Shown here one piece after another: positions 1 through 13,525 of a DNA stretch of 64,000 bases; the stretch's first letter is position 1, and the number at the start of each line of letters is the position of its first letter. Where the stretch lies: assembly GCA_027574665.1 (NCBI GenBank), contig CM050662.1, forward strand, positions 6,230,501-6,294,500. Direction: 5' to 3'. Both the position numbers and the translations under genes were made by a program. Origin of the DNA: Rhynochetos jubatus. Taxonomy: Eukaryota; Chordata; Aves; Eurypygiformes; Rhynochetidae. The notes under the pieces are model-generated. The model saw nothing but the letters and a program-made list of their open reading frames with translations, was not told the origin of the DNA and made no database searches.

Positions 1-1004
1 AACTGGATGAAATTGCCCCCTCTTTTCCATGCTGACAGGGCACCGGCAGAGAAGTCACTGTGCGTGCTGCTTTCCCTTAGCTGAACTAAGGGAAATCAAC
101 TTTCTGATGTTGTGTCTGCTTCCCTCCCGTTCCTGTTGCTCTCCTTCCTGCCTCTCGACGCTGCTAGGGGGTTGCGAACTTGGAAAATTCCAGTGGAAAT
201 ATTTATAAAGCATCAAAGGAAAAAGCACCTGAATACAGTTTGTGTAACAGAAAACTAACCTGCAGTGCTTGTTGCTCTACCAGCACTCACAATGCAGATG
301 CAGTGATTTAAACTGAAACATTTCGTGATTTTTTTTTTAACTACTACAGAGACATTTGGAATTGCTGTTTGGGTTTTTGGGTTTTGTTTGGTTTTGGTTT
401 TTTTCCTTGTTTTTCTTTTTTTTTTTTTTTTTTTTTAACAATGTTAAAAATTCTGTTGTTCCCGTTGACACACAATGCAGTGTTGGTGTTTTTCCGTGCA
501 GTGGATCAAGGTCTTTTCACTGTAAATTTACAAAGCTCAGAAGAGAACGATAGTTATGTTTTTCCTGAATATTAATTTTAAATAAGGGGCTGTAATGTGC
601 ACGGGGGTAGCTGAGTATTTTTGCAGTGAGTGAACAAATAGGAGCATAGTGAGAAAATTCCATTTGCACTACAGGGTTGCAGTTTCAAGACATACAGCTT
701 GGCTACAGGTACTCTGACAGCAAATCATGGCGTTGTGCCAGCGTCATGACCACATTTGAGCGATGCTTTCTGGAAGTTCTGTCATGTGTATCACGCATTC
801 CGGTGGTTTTTATTGAAGAGGCATTTCTGCTCATGCCACAGACCTCTAGAGGAGATAAAGAAAATTGGAAACATCGTGTGGTGTAACAAATCCAGAAACA
901 TCTACTTTTCAAGCATGTTTATGTTCCATTATCTCATGTAGATTTGAGAAATGTGTTCTCTTTGTTAATACGTGTTTTTTGGTTTTTTCTCTTCCTTTAT
1001 CCAG
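1..1004 (+). other. SLIT3: SLIT3 intron 4, 3' end (partial)
   Basis: This is the tail of an intron that begins outside the window. It ends in a pyrimidine-rich tract (about 975-1000) and the acceptor CCAG at 1001-1004. The only notable content is a G/T-rich then pure-T stretch at 366-436. Short open frames at 356-575 and 677-941 have no recognisable domain and overlap low-complexity sequence, so I treat them as chance. The intron number assumes the standard vertebrate SLIT3 exon order. Confidence 0.85.
366..436. repeat. G/T-rich stretch ending in a 21-nt poly-T tract
   Basis: The + strand has G-runs separated by T-runs from about 368, ending in 21 consecutive T at 416-436. On the minus strand this reads as poly-A followed by A/C-rich DNA. 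It could be the decayed tail of a minus-strand retroposon, but no element body is recognisable next to it. Length is likely to vary between individuals. Confidence 0.8.
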
Positions 1005-1076
1005 AGACCTGAGTGAAAACCAGATAAAAGGAATCCCTAGAAAGGCCTTTCGAGGAATTATTGATGTGAAGAACTT
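1005..1076 (+). CDS. SLIT3: SLIT3 exon 5: leucine-rich repeat 4 of domain D1
   Basis: This is a 72-nt internal exon. It begins after CCAG (1001-1004) and ends before the donor GTAAGT at 1077-1082. It enters and leaves in phase 2: base 1005 finishes a Leu codon, and the final TT starts the next Leu codon, completed by the first base of exon 6. The translation [17 protein letters not shown] followed by IIDVKNL is one LRR of the SLIT D1 domain (consensus LxLxxNxI, then an alpha-facing PxxAF segment). SLIT3 is a secreted ligand for Robo receptors. D1 precedes D2, which is the Robo-binding domain. IDVKNL fits SLIT3 (DVKNL) better than SLIT2 (DIKNL) or SLIT1 (DLKNL). Read past the donor, the frame hits TAA at 1078, as expected for an intron. 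Confidence 0.93.
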
Positions 1077-3197
1077 GTAAGTGACAACTTCCTTAATATT
1101 TGTGGTGGAAAACGTTCTCCCTGGGTTACATCTGGCTGTTAGGATTTGAATTCTGCGTGGTTAGCTCCATGCATCACAGAAGGGAGCTGTGGACCCTTCA
1201 GTGTGAGCAGGTTATCGTCAAGGGCCTCACATGCTACTTTGGTCCATATGTACACTGTGCAACACATCTGGGGAAGTTTGGAGCAAAGAAAATATGTACT
1301 TAAAGGCTTTATCCCTCCCTGCAGTATTGTCCTGGAAAAGCCAGTGACATCACAGCCCAAACCTTGAAGCAAGATATGCATAGGAAAGGAACCGGTGGAG
1401 TTCGGGGATGAAATTGGAATACTTCACTTAGATAAAATTTTTTATCCCACTACTTGGCTGGGAAGTAAATATGGCAAAATGTGGCACACAGACACAGTAG
1501 GTGAGCACAAGTATCAGAAAATGAAAAAACAGTGTGGGAAATTAACTGTGCATGCTTTGACAATTTTAAATACCTTAAAAAATCATTTTAATTTCCAGTA
1601 AAGGGAGAAAAGTGGGCTTTACTGTTTGTGCTAATGAAGCTAATTTGTTTTAGCCATTTTCTGCAACATGCAGTCTGAAATAGGTCTTTTCCCAGTTCTG
1701 TGATTTTATGTGTAAATAAAGACTTTCAGCTCTCTATTTCCAGAGCTGCCAGAGGCTCCTACATGCTACGTACCAGAAACGCATTTTTGTGCGCACCCAC
1801 ACACTAATGCACCGTTGGCACCGTCAGAGTCAACACAAGGTGAATTGAAAAAGGAAATAACTGCCAGCAAGTTGGCAGAGAGTCAGGATTTCCAGCGAAA
1901 ACTTGCAGCAACTCGCAGAAGCATTTCAGAGCTGTTAGTATTAGCACTGTGTTACCACACCAGTAGCTGAAATCTGAAACCCCAACGTGTTAAATATGGT
2001 AAGCAGAGTGTAAATAGTGTGGATTTGTGTTTACTTAGTAGAAGAATCAGCTGAAGGGAATCTAAAAAGAAACCCTTTTCTATGAACAGTCTTGCAACAT
2101 ACCCCTGCTCTGTTTTCGTTTCTTGCCCCAGTGAACCACCTCTTTAGCCTCCAGACTACTTTTTTTCCTATAGGCAGCATGGAAACTGGTAAGGGCAAGT
2201 CAACATGAGTCAGAGCATGACCACAACTGCATCCAAGGGCAAAGCACAATTATATTTTCTCTGGTGATGCTGTGTTGCGGGGAATATCACATCGCTGGGG
2301 TTTGTGCAAGGGAGACAGTACTGCAAAAGACCAAAGCAGGGCTTTCCCCAAACTGGGAAACACAGGCGCCAGGCTGTGAGATGCTCCGTGCTCTCTGAGC
2401 ACTGTGGAGTGTTCCTTGGGAGACTTGCATAGACAGAATGTGAAGACTTCTACACGTCATACAACATTTACAGCTGTTTCTGAAGGCATTCAACATACTA
2501 AGCTTGTGTTTCTTCAGTGGTTTGTTACTTACTTTGTGTATATTCAACAGTGACTCTAGCTTTTCAGGTGTAAAGGCTATTTTACCTGAATGTTAGCTTG
2601 AGAAAACATATCTTGAGCCATTTAAGTTCATCTAAGCCTCCTCTTAAGTGGAGGAGCATCAGAGGACCCATGTGAACACGTCTAGTTTTTAAGACACGGG
2701 AAAATACTGGAGAATATAGTTTGTAGTGGGCAGAGTTTGTGGATTGTGGACAGAAGTTTGGGTTTTTTGTCATGTTAGAATGAACTTTACTTATATTGTT
2801 GAATCTAGAGGAACAATAGATGGTGTTTTGTTTCAGAAAATCTAGCTTCCCCAGCTATAATTCACTCTTAGTTGTCTAACTTCATTTAAAATAGCAACTT
2901 TTGCATTCAGAGTTGATTGCACCTCTGACAAGCTGTCAGAAAAATCCCAGGTGTTCTTTGATTTATGCACCCAACCTCCGTGCAGAAGGAGCCAGGGGCT
3001 CACCTTTCCATGAGCTGATAGCGAGGGATGGCTGGCTGGCTGCGGTGCTTGAAGAAACTGTAAATGTGGGGATCTAAAGCTTTAACAAAAAATTGTGACT
3101 CTCAAGTTAGGCAATATCTATTATTTTGCTGTAAAAGACACAGTGTCAGAAGTGCTTCCTTGTTGCCATTGTTTCTGTCCTTCAGAAATACTGAAGT

Positions 3198-3290
3198 TAT
3201 CAGAGAATTAAAATGATTCTGGTTGGAAGTGACCTCCGGAGGTCTAATCCAACCTCTGGCTCCGCAGGAGCACAGAGCTTTGTCATCTAA
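3198..3290 (-). mobile_element. CR1 LINE 3'-end fragment
   Basis: The + strand reads as the reverse complement of a CR1 3' terminus. A degenerate ATTCT-like tail around 3200-3219 is followed by GGTTGGAAGTGACCTC and then a TCTAATCCAACCTC segment. This is the conserved 3' untranslated end of avian CR1 elements. Only about 90 bp is recognisable, so it is heavily 5'-truncated, as most CR1 copies are. Boundaries are approximate and the subfamily is not assigned. Confidence 0.8.
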
Positions 3291-4488
3291 TTAATAGATT
3301 TGCTGATGTGAGTCACGGGTACCAATTGATAAATAGCAGGAGGAGCAGACTTTTCACTTAGATCTATAGTCATTTTTTTTGATAACAAATGGATGAATTG
3401 TGTATCCAGGGTGGTTTATTACATTAGATGACTGTTGCCTCCAGACACTAACTAGTGGCCTATGAGTTGCTGAGAAAAAAGTGACGAAATCTTGCGCCAA
3501 CCTGCTGCTGGAAAGACATTTAAATTTCTGCAGCAATAACTGTAAGGGTGTGATGCAAGTTGAACCAAGTTAATATTCAAAGCTCCTAAAGCTTTAAGCA
3601 GTAAGGTTTAACATGCCAATTCCCATTCTCAGCCTAGATATGGCAGCCAAATCACTCCGTTCTGAGCCACAGAAATGACCATGCCAATGAGCGCGAGTGT
3701 TAAAGCACCTAGAGGAGAATGAAACTTTGCTTTGCGGTGCCGCTCGGCTGCGCGAACACCTGCACTGCTGTTCGCCTGGTGACTCTGACATACCACGTGA
3801 TAGCAGCAAGGTTGGCTGTATCTGTGGTCATCAGCTTTGCAGCTTTATTGTGATATCTCAGAGTACTACCTTATAAAGCGTGGTTTTGAGGGATCTCGGG
3901 GACTTCTAGACATAAGAAATAAACTTATATATTCTTCCACTCTCCCCAACCTTTTCCAATTTATCATTAAAATTCATATAAGGAAAGGCTGGCATGGAAT
4001 TGTCCCTGTTTTCATGGCTTGACATTTAACTTGGCCTCAAATTCTTTGAGTTTCTACACTAACTGACCGAATGTCATGGCAAAAATAGTAACTCTGTAGA
4101 TATTATAGTAGGGACACAGCAAGTGCTAGACACGTGAAAGTCTCCAGGTTAATGCTGTCTTTAACAGCAGTTTGGAAAGCGTCCCTCAGGAGAAAAATGC
4201 AGAGAAATTGATGCAATAGCCTAAGCCGGGGCATGAATTCCTTTTGGATACAGGCTCCAAAATACTCAGCACAAGGGCTTAATATAAATTGCAGTGGCTG
4301 GCCTTTGGAAACCCTGTGGGAACTGCCCAAGTGGCAGGCTGTGTCTGGTTGGAGCATACTGGTGTGAAAAAATATTCCTGAATTTAAGGGAAAAGGTGCA
4401 GCTGCATGTGCTGAGGGTTGAGTCTTTGGTGGTTTCTCTCGAGCACCAGGACTGCAGAACTGACCTGGTACTAATATGGTTTCAGTCA

Positions 4489-4510
4489 TTTTTTTTTTTT
4501 AAAAAAAAAA
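4489..4510. repeat. T12-A10 homopolymer palindrome
   Basis: Twelve T (4489-4500) are followed directly by ten A (4501-4510). The block is self-complementary over 20 bases. No element bodies flank it. Confidence 0.9.
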
Positions 4511-7500
4511 GCTTGCTAGGAAAGAAAGCAGTGTTTCAGGATATTTCTCACCATGCCTTTTCTTTTCAATGGTAAAAGCTTTCTATCTTTTGTCATTCTC
4601 GTAGCAGAGCAGTGAGCCCAGGAAAATGGGCTTGCAACAGGGCTGTGCCAAAGAAGAGCTTTTAAATGTCAGGGAGGCCAATGGTTTTGCACGAGACAAA
4701 GGCAAAGCAGAGGCTGGCAAGATGAGGCTTTAAATGTCCCAAGCAGGGGAAATTTTGTTGTGTGAATTATTTTCATATGAAGTGTTTTCTGCTGTTTGAC
4801 TATAAAATCAAAGGAAAAATCTGCACACAAAGACTAAGTTAATAAGTCTATTTCTAATTAAAATACAGAAATAATTGAAAGTTTTGTGAACATGTAATGT
4901 CCATTACCAACAGTGAACTTAAATGGGAATTTGACATAAACTGACATTCTCAACATATTCTAGAAGAGATGCAGAAATGCTACCCAGTGGTCCTAAGAGT
5001 TGAACAAGAAAGGGCGAGAGAGGGCCAGCTTGCAGCCTGCACCTGTATTCAATTTCTGTTACTTATTACTTAGAGAACAGGAAATGTTTCTTGCAGGAAT
5101 CTAGCCCCAAGTAAGCACATTTATTTCAAGAATTAAAGTACATGGATTTGGGTCTTGTTGAGCTTTGGGCTAACTCAGCACTGTCAGCCATGGCTTTCCA
5201 TCATAAAAATATATAGAGCTGCTTCTTGGATTTCTGCACGTTTACCCTGCTTGTATCACATCTTGGCATTCAGTGTTTCTCTGATGAGGCGTTCCTGCGG
5301 TTTCTCTGGAATTAACCTGCCCAGCCCACCTTATTGAGGGCAGCTACATTCTCAGAACAGGATTATGCAGAGGTTGACTCGAATAAAGATCCTGTAACAG
5401 CAGCAACCATCCTTTTAGGGTGTTGCCTGTGGTTATTGGCAGTATGCTCCCAGCTCTTCCTCTCACTGTGCTCTCCTCAGGGCTGTGAAGCTGAACATAA
5501 CCATTGAGCTGCGTGGGGATCACAAAGGAATGTAGGAATGTGGTTCTCAGAGGCATGATGATATTGGGGCTGCTAGTGTCGCAGGGATCATTCCCCTCTA
5601 AGAAATGCACAGGACAGACTTCAAAGAATTAATCTTCCTGGCAAGTTACTGCCCTGTGTCCTTTTGCCATCTCCTGACAGAACTTCATTCCTTTGTTTTG
5701 CAGCATTGCAGTAAGGAAAATCAATATCCCGAGACTTACCGGCAAGCAGAGATCTGCCTGAGACTAAAATGGCAACACTCTGGTTGTGTGATTCCCTGAG
5801 TCTTTGCTCCTTTGTCACTCATTCCTACCTTGCGCCTTCCATAAACCACTTCTGTGAGCAGCAGGGGTGCAAATGTGCATCTCGTGTCTATACCGAGTGC
5901 ACAGACTTGGTGTCAGGGTCTAGATCTGTGCAGCCTCTGTGACCCTCATCAAGGGGCAAGTGCTGGTGGCAGGGCCAGGTGGTAGGACCTGGCTGTGTCT
6001 GTGCTGTCTATAGGGCTCAAGCTCTGCTGTGCATGGTCCTCTCTTTCACATCGACATCTCCCAGCCAAGGAGACTAAACGGTTCACTGAAAGGCAGACAT
6101 GAATACGTATGCAGTGCAGATGCGTGGGGAGAATGACAGAGCAGCAGAGCAGAGGAGAGCCAACCTGCCAGTGTAGACACCCCGTTTGAACACCACACAG
6201 AGCTACAGCCACGTGACATTACACAGTTACTGCTTTTTTTGTGAGGAGTTGATGCCATTTCTTCTTGATTCCCTGGAACTCGGTTCTGTGCATATTCAGC
6301 TTGTCTTTTTCCTTTTGTAGGCTTTGACTATAAGATAGACTTTTGTAGCACTGGGATGCAGAAAAACACAAGCTAACAGCTTCATCTGTCTTGACAGTAC
6401 AGGCTCATTGCATTTCTGTCTAAATATCTCTCACCCACACATAAGATAATGGTTCATATTGCTAGACCTGCAAGCTGCTTTCCTTGCATCCTGGGGCCAC
6501 TTGGGACATTGTGTGTAATATCCTTCTTTACAGCCCTAAAGGTTCCTTTGGAGGAATAAATAAAGCCTTTAGAATTTTTAAAAAATGCTGAAATACATCA
6601 GCACATACGTAACATGTACTACTTCTGTAAGTCAGTACACATTTATTTTCCTACTGGTTACATTAACTATGCAGTGTGAAAAATCAGAGTTGTGTGAGTA
6701 CTCTGAAATAGTTTTGTGACTATTAGTTTCAGTTTCTTATTTGTTAAATGGCTTTTCCTGGAAGATACTCTGACTTTTTTCTGCATGCATCTACTATTAG
6801 CATCGATCCATGTGACTTTTACAAAAATTAAACATCGAGATTGCAGTTCAGGTTTTGGAAAAAGCTGAACTTGCTCTTTACATCGAGAGGTATTTTGCAT
6901 TCACCTACACAAAACATAAAAATGTTCCTATGTCATTTTTTCATCCATCACAACCAGCACTGCAGAGCATATTTGTAATTTTTGCTGTTCAGCCATAGAA
7001 TAGAAATAATTAAACATACCTGTCGAGTTAAAATAATGAATAAACCCATGGAAATAACGATGGATTTGTGTGTAGCCATTTCACTGGCAGAACGAAAGCA
7101 AGTGATTGTGAATTATTTGCTGTACATAAATACACAGTATATCTTAATGAAATGTTACACTACCAAACTTAACTCCTTTTGTCTGGTTCTCAAGGGAAGC
7201 TGTTATCCAGAGCCCTCTGAAATTCCTGGTCTTAGTTTCTGGACATTTGTGTACAGTACTCAGTGTTACTATTGCAATTGCAATAAAATAAAAGGAGGAA
7301 GATAAACTGTTGGCCAGAATTTCAACTTGTTTGGTCTAAAATCTGGAATGGCATGGACTGAACAATATGTGACTTTATTTGATGAGGTGCACGCAAAGCA
7401 CAGTATATTTTAAATATCAATACATGAAAACTTAAAGAAAGGCCAAATTTGTATTATGGAACAGATTTCAGGTTGCTTTGATCTCAGCTGGTAGCTTTGG

Positions 7501-10500
7501 CTCTTTTCAGAGCTGGCAAAACAGGTCAGAGGTATTGAAACAGCTATTTGAAAATACTCATTAGAGAGAAGCCTTTTGCACTCTTTAGGGGGTGAAAAGA
7601 TGTTATTACTTCAACCTTAAAGATTTGTAAATAATTTTCCTCCTCCTTATCCATAAATTCACACTGCACTCAATGTATTCCAGCAGTGTATTCCTTTCTA
7701 CTTCCTGTAATTGGTATTCATTGTCATAGTGACCATAATGAATTCGAGAGAGATCTCTGTGGCCATCACATTTGATTTCCTTGGAATTCCATTGTAATGC
7801 AGCATTATTATAACATTAAAATAACCCATTACCAACTTACCATCTTCTATGGAGAAACATCACCTGCAGCGTAAGTTAATTTTATGAATATATTAGTTTG
7901 AGCTTTTGCCATCTGTTCTATCCCTTATAATAAATACAAAAAGCATATATTTCACAATTAACTCATTAAAAGGGTATGATTGATTGAAATGCACATGCAT
8001 GTTCCCTGCACAATGCAGAATGCGTTTAAGGTGAGATATGCAAACCAACCAAGCAGAGAATCTGTGTGTTAGCAGTGCAAGTCTTGTGGTACTGTGACGT
8101 TTATTTCTTCACATCTTCAGCCGGCCTCGTGCAAAGGGCCAGCGCACCAAGTGACACAGAAGTCGGTTGCTTCCTTTGCCTCTTGAGAGCCATGGCTCAC
8201 GTTAGAGGGGACTGACTGTCTGGGTACCGCAGTTTTGCTTGGGGAACTGCTGCTGGCTATACTGGCTGTGGACAGTTTGGCATATATCATCCCTTTGCTT
8301 TTCTGTCTTCTAGTTTATTCTGTTCTGAATCACTAACCTTTAAAATCTACCTGCCCTGATCTTTCTAGATAACTTCTCTTGTCTATCTTATAGTAAAAAT
8401 TGGAGAAAAAAGCAAAAAAGCCTAAATGCTGTGCAGCCTGACTTCTGGCAGGCAGGAGAGCATAGGGAGGGATTGCCTTTTCGTTAGCCCCCAGCTGAAG
8501 GTGCCTTACTGCTTCGCCTGTCCGTTTCCATCAGGAACACCATAGCTGCTGCAGCCATGGCCAAGAGTAAACCTGTTAGGAACACAGAGATTTGAACTTT
8601 AAATTTAATTCAGAAACCTCATCCTTTTAATCACATTTTTTTCTCTGCCTACAGTGAGTAGCCTTTTTTCACGTTATTGGTGCTGCAGTGAGAAGTGCAG
8701 CATCTTGGGCACAAGCATGCGTGCCCTGTCTATAGGGAAGGCTTCCCCTATATCCCTTCCTCACACAAGATCCTTGTGCAGGATGGCTTAGGGTGAGCAA
8801 AGTGTCTCGAATAAGGAGTTAATTCTGCATTTTTGTGGAATATGATACACCTAGGCAGTGCCTTCTGAACAGCTATACTTTCTGCCAGTTTATCATGTTT
8901 GTCAGGAAATACTGTGGTTTTCAAGTGCTATTACAATCCTGAAACTTTTGCATATATCTCTTTTAACATCATAGGGAGTAGCCATTATTCAGAATTACCT
9001 TCTTGGGAAGAAAGTTTTGTGGGATTTCTGCTTTGTCTGCTGATGCTAAAAGATGCTGGTTCAGCAGTAATCTTGCTAGCAAGCTCGTTTCAGTCTTGAT
9101 GGTGCATTTTTGCAAATGCTCTGCAGTAGTGTTATGTCAACTCTTCACATGGTGAACTGCAGGGTTTGGTCACAAACTGCAGGTTATTCCTGTATTTTAT
9201 GGGAAGAGCTGCTAAAGGGAATGCTGCTTCCTTGCTTTATTGCTGAACAACTTGGGATGGTCCCAAATACATCGGGGACCCATGGCAGAAACATGTGCAG
9301 ACTAATCACCTGCAAATTCTGCAACACACGTGATAAATACTGGAAAACCCCAGAACCATTTCATGAAGTATTTAAACGTATGTCTTATTTGGGAGTGTGA
9401 TTAGACTATACATTTTTAAACACTTTTTTTTGTTTATAATGCCCTTTCCCATGTCCCTCGGTAATAAATAAAACACCAGGTGGACTAACCAGCACAGAAT
9501 GATCTTAAATCTGTTGAGTGTGCTACACCACCACTTGTACTTCACTTGAGATTGATTTCACAGATTGAAAATGCACCACTGATTCTTTTTTTTAAATGAA
9601 AGCATCTGCATTAAGTAGAGTGGATGTCTGCTCCGTTCTCCTGTCCAGTTGCATTTCAGGAAGTATTTGTTTCATGGATGCCTGTAGTTGTGGACTCGAC
9701 TAGCCGCAAGGGATCTGTCACCGACAACTCATTAAAAGCCAACCCATCAGTCCTGAGAAGCAGATTTCCTCACTGTAAAGGTTGCTTTGCCCTGAGTAAA
9801 ATGTCAGATAAATAAAAGCTGAAATATCTCTTAAGTGTGCTCTACCTGTAAAGCAGAAGTATATAAGCCACCAGTATTTAGTGGTGGAGGATGTATGTTT
9901 GGTGGCATTTAATATTTCTATAATTTTCATTTTTCTGATGTGAATCAGAACTGACTGCCTCCATAATAAGGTTATACGTAATTTTGATTTATCCAATTTC
10001 TCTATTCAATAGATCTACTGCAGTATATATTGTTTTCAATATCAATTTTTGGGCAAACCGTAGATTTTGCAATACTTCACGTAGGAAACACAAGCAGAAA
10101 TACCAATTGGTTTTTCCTTTTTTGGAAATGTAGTTCAAACAGCATTTAAAGGCTGCGCTATCCTTGTTCTTATGGTAAAATCCTAACTCTGATGACAAGA
10201 AAAGTGAAGTGTACCACATAGGCGTAGTTCACCCTTTCCATCTACTTCAAATTCTGTTCTGATCCTCCCTACGCTTTCTGTTTTGCATAATTTACTGCCT
10301 TCTCCTGCCTGAGAGGGCTTCTTCCATAGCCACTCTTAATGCGACGTTGGTCATCAGCGGGGGTTTTGAAGAGTGACGTGGATGTGTCATTCCTGCCAGG
10401 CAAACAGCACGTCTGACACAGTGACGTGAACAGTTCGCACAGGAGGCTGGAAAAGTTCAGTGTTTGGTGTGAGAACCCCAGGCTTGAGGGTCCCTCTTCA

Positions 10501-13462
10501 AATGTGTAGGGAATTTTCTGTGTGGTTAGGTGGAAAACAGTTAAAAACCAGTTTCAGGAATCTGGAGGTTTAGGTTGTATATAATTCACTTGCCTAAATG
10601 TGGCATTGGTGTAAATTTTTAAATGAGGCCATGAGCTCCATATCCAGAGCTTGACAAAGGAAAACTTCATCCTAAATTTGAATGGGATTCTTGTTGGGGG
10701 GTTGAAATCTGCTGCCAGTCAGGGCGACTCTTGATATTTCCATGGATTACTTACCTACTTACTTCGCTGAGCTCTGCTCGGTGCTTTCTGGGCTCATTAT
10801 TCTTTTATCCTAATAAAGCAGAGATAAATTGTGATGCAGCCCATGCTGCAGCACTGCTTTGTATGGAGGGTAATGAATAGCAGATTTGGCCCTTTTCTGG
10901 TTTAATAGTCTTACAAAAGTCTCTTTGAGAGAAACTGACACCAGAAAATACCATGACTTAAAAACAGGCTATGTGGTATTCTTAGTGTCCTTTTGATATA
11001 AAACTTGGTTAAAATGGGATGTGACATCAGTTGAAAAAGTATGAAAATCAAATTTTCTTTATTTTGTACTTTTTTAGGCTAACCTATGCCTACAGTTTAT
11101 CTTTGGGTATTTTATGCTGTCTTTGTGCCATACCTTAATTTTGAAGACATTTGTTGAAAATTTCCTGTAGCATTCATCTGTGATTGTCAAAAGGAGCTTT
11201 TATTCTGAAAAAAAAATAGTACTGGTTTTAATTATAATTCTAAATAGCTTCATAACCACTGTGAACCCTGAATTTACATCATTTTTATGATAGCCACACC
11301 ATTCCAGGTTTATTGATTTTGTCATTTGCTTCATTACATTTAATGCAAACCTTTTGTACGGAATTATTCCGGTGCTGTGCTGGGCACGGAAGGGTCAGCG
11401 TATGCAGTCTCTAGCCAAAACAGCATAGCAATATCATTTTAGTGCAGACTCCCTGAATAAATGGGGGCTGTAAATACTGTCCACCAGCAGAACAAAGTTT
11501 GCCTTTTCCTCTTGACCTTTCCAGATGGACAAAGTTAAAACCATAGCGTAAGTGGTCTTTTTTTTTTTTTCCCCTTTTTTTCTTTTCTCCTCTCCCGGTG
11601 TTTCAGCTCGGCTCTTCAGTCAGTGCAACACAGGTCCTTTAGCTACAGAGAAAAAGGGTCTTTCGGTATGAGGGCGGGAGTCGGGCAGTGCCCGCTCGTT
11701 CCATGGCAATGCCCCGCTTTGCCGTGGGACTTGCCTGGCGGGACCAGTTGTGTGGAAAATGGAGATCTTGCCTACGGTGAAGGGATCTGCAGGGAGTGCT
11801 GGCCTGCTGCCCACAGTCCGCTCTGGAGAGCCAACGTGCTTTTTGGCTTTCAGGGTAGAGATACGGTGCGTCTCTGGAGGCTCCAGTTGTTTTAGCTTTT
11901 CACTGGGATCAAGTTTTGATATTTCATTTTATAAATAGGCAACAGCGTTCCTGGATTTTTTGTACCTTTTAAGGTGTCTGAAACTAATTCAGTTGTTAAT
12001 TAATACCACATCACTTTTTCTGGATAACACAATTATTATTTTTATTTTAACTTCATTAAAAAAGGTGATGAAAGCAATTGTGCAAAACAGGTAAGTAAAT
12101 GGACTCTTGTTTTCTCCAGAAGACAATGACTTAGGCTCAAAAATTAATTTCAGTAATTGACTGGGGGATTAGAATTCCTGCACCGCTCTTCCTTGACCAC
12201 AAAATAAGATGAATGTCCCCCCTTCTTGACCCCACCTCAGCAAAGCTGCTGCTTGGCTATTGTCAGTCCTCAACTCAGCTGCAGCGCTCTGCGCGAGAGC
12301 AGAACCGGGTATTTAAAACGACAGCAACAAAGCCTGTGGAGTTTCTTGCCACGTTTAGAGCACAGAAGGGAATGACAGTGTTTCTCATTCAGTGATTGCC
12401 TGTTATATGGCTTCGCTATCTTGCAGTTGGGTGGCTCCATGACATAAAGTGGCTGTAGGAGAAGGAAGCCACCTGCAATCCAGTTCAATCCAAAACTGAA
12501 AGGAAAACATTTTTGGAGGAAAGAAGAATTAAAGTGTAATGATATAATTGTATTTTACAGTCTTTTCATCATAAATTGGTTATATATGAACATATGTTCA
12601 CTGTGTTTATACAGCAAGGGATATTACACAGTCCCTTTAAACAGCTAAATTGCTGCATAATTTGAAAATTTCCTCAAAAAAAGCTCAGATCGTGTAAATC
12701 CTGCATGGATATTAAGACGATCCTGTGGAGGATCTTCATTTTATTTTAAAAAAATGGGTTTGTGCTTGGATCTGCAATGTTTTCTTCCAATGTAAACTAA
12801 GGATCTGACTAAACAAAGCACAGAGGGAATCCTCAGGCACTCAAATATCTGTTATGGGATTAACAGAAATAGTGTAAATGTATTATCTAGGTGCAAATCT
12901 GAGAATGGCTTTAGTAACCTAGCTTTGAGATAGGCAAGAATAAATCCCTTTTATTTAAGGCCAGATGACAGAGCAAATGCGAGAGAGCAGCATTGGAAAG
13001 GGCCGTTAGATGATGGTCTCATTTGCACGACTGATTTCTGCTACTGACTATCATTTTCCTCCACTTCTTTCCCTATCAAAAGCCTGTGGGATCTAATTTT
13101 GCTTTTGTTTACCCTTTGGTAGTACCATAAATGTCAAAGAAACAAATGAGGGAATTCTATCTTCATGTGGAAGTAACCTCTGCTCCAGTCTTTTGTGGTT
13201 TTCTTAAAGCTCTTTTTGGAGTTATTTTTCCAAATCATTGAACACTAGTACGGTAACGCTAGGATAATTTGTATACACAGCTTGTCCAAAGTGCTATTTT
13301 CACACTTAGCATTCTTCTTCCTTTCTCTTGATTTACTAGGGAAAGTGAGGATTTCTTAATTGTTCTTTTGAAGGAACACGAGACTTTCAAGAATGGCCAA
13401 GATTATTTCCTTACATAATTCTGCCTCAATACCCTGAAGTTGCTTATAAGGCAGTCATGATC

Positions 13463-13525
13463 TGTGAATACTGAAATATAGAATGTGAATACTGAAATCT
13501 AGAATGTGAATACTGAAATATAGAA
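13463..13525. repeat. Tandem repeat, three copies of a 21-bp unit
   Basis: The unit TGTGAATACTGAAATATAGAA occurs at 13463-13483, 13484-13504 and 13505-13525. The middle copy differs by one base (CTAGAA for TATAGAA). Near-identity suggests recent duplication. A minisatellite this short may vary in copy number. Confidence 0.95.

Noticed and set aside
12750-12785. TTTGTGCTTGGATCTGCAAT, resembling the miR-218 seed region
   Set aside because: It differs from the mature miR-218 sequence (TTGTGCTTGATCTAACC) after the first nine bases and has no pairing arm. The real miR-218-2 lies in a later SLIT3 intron.
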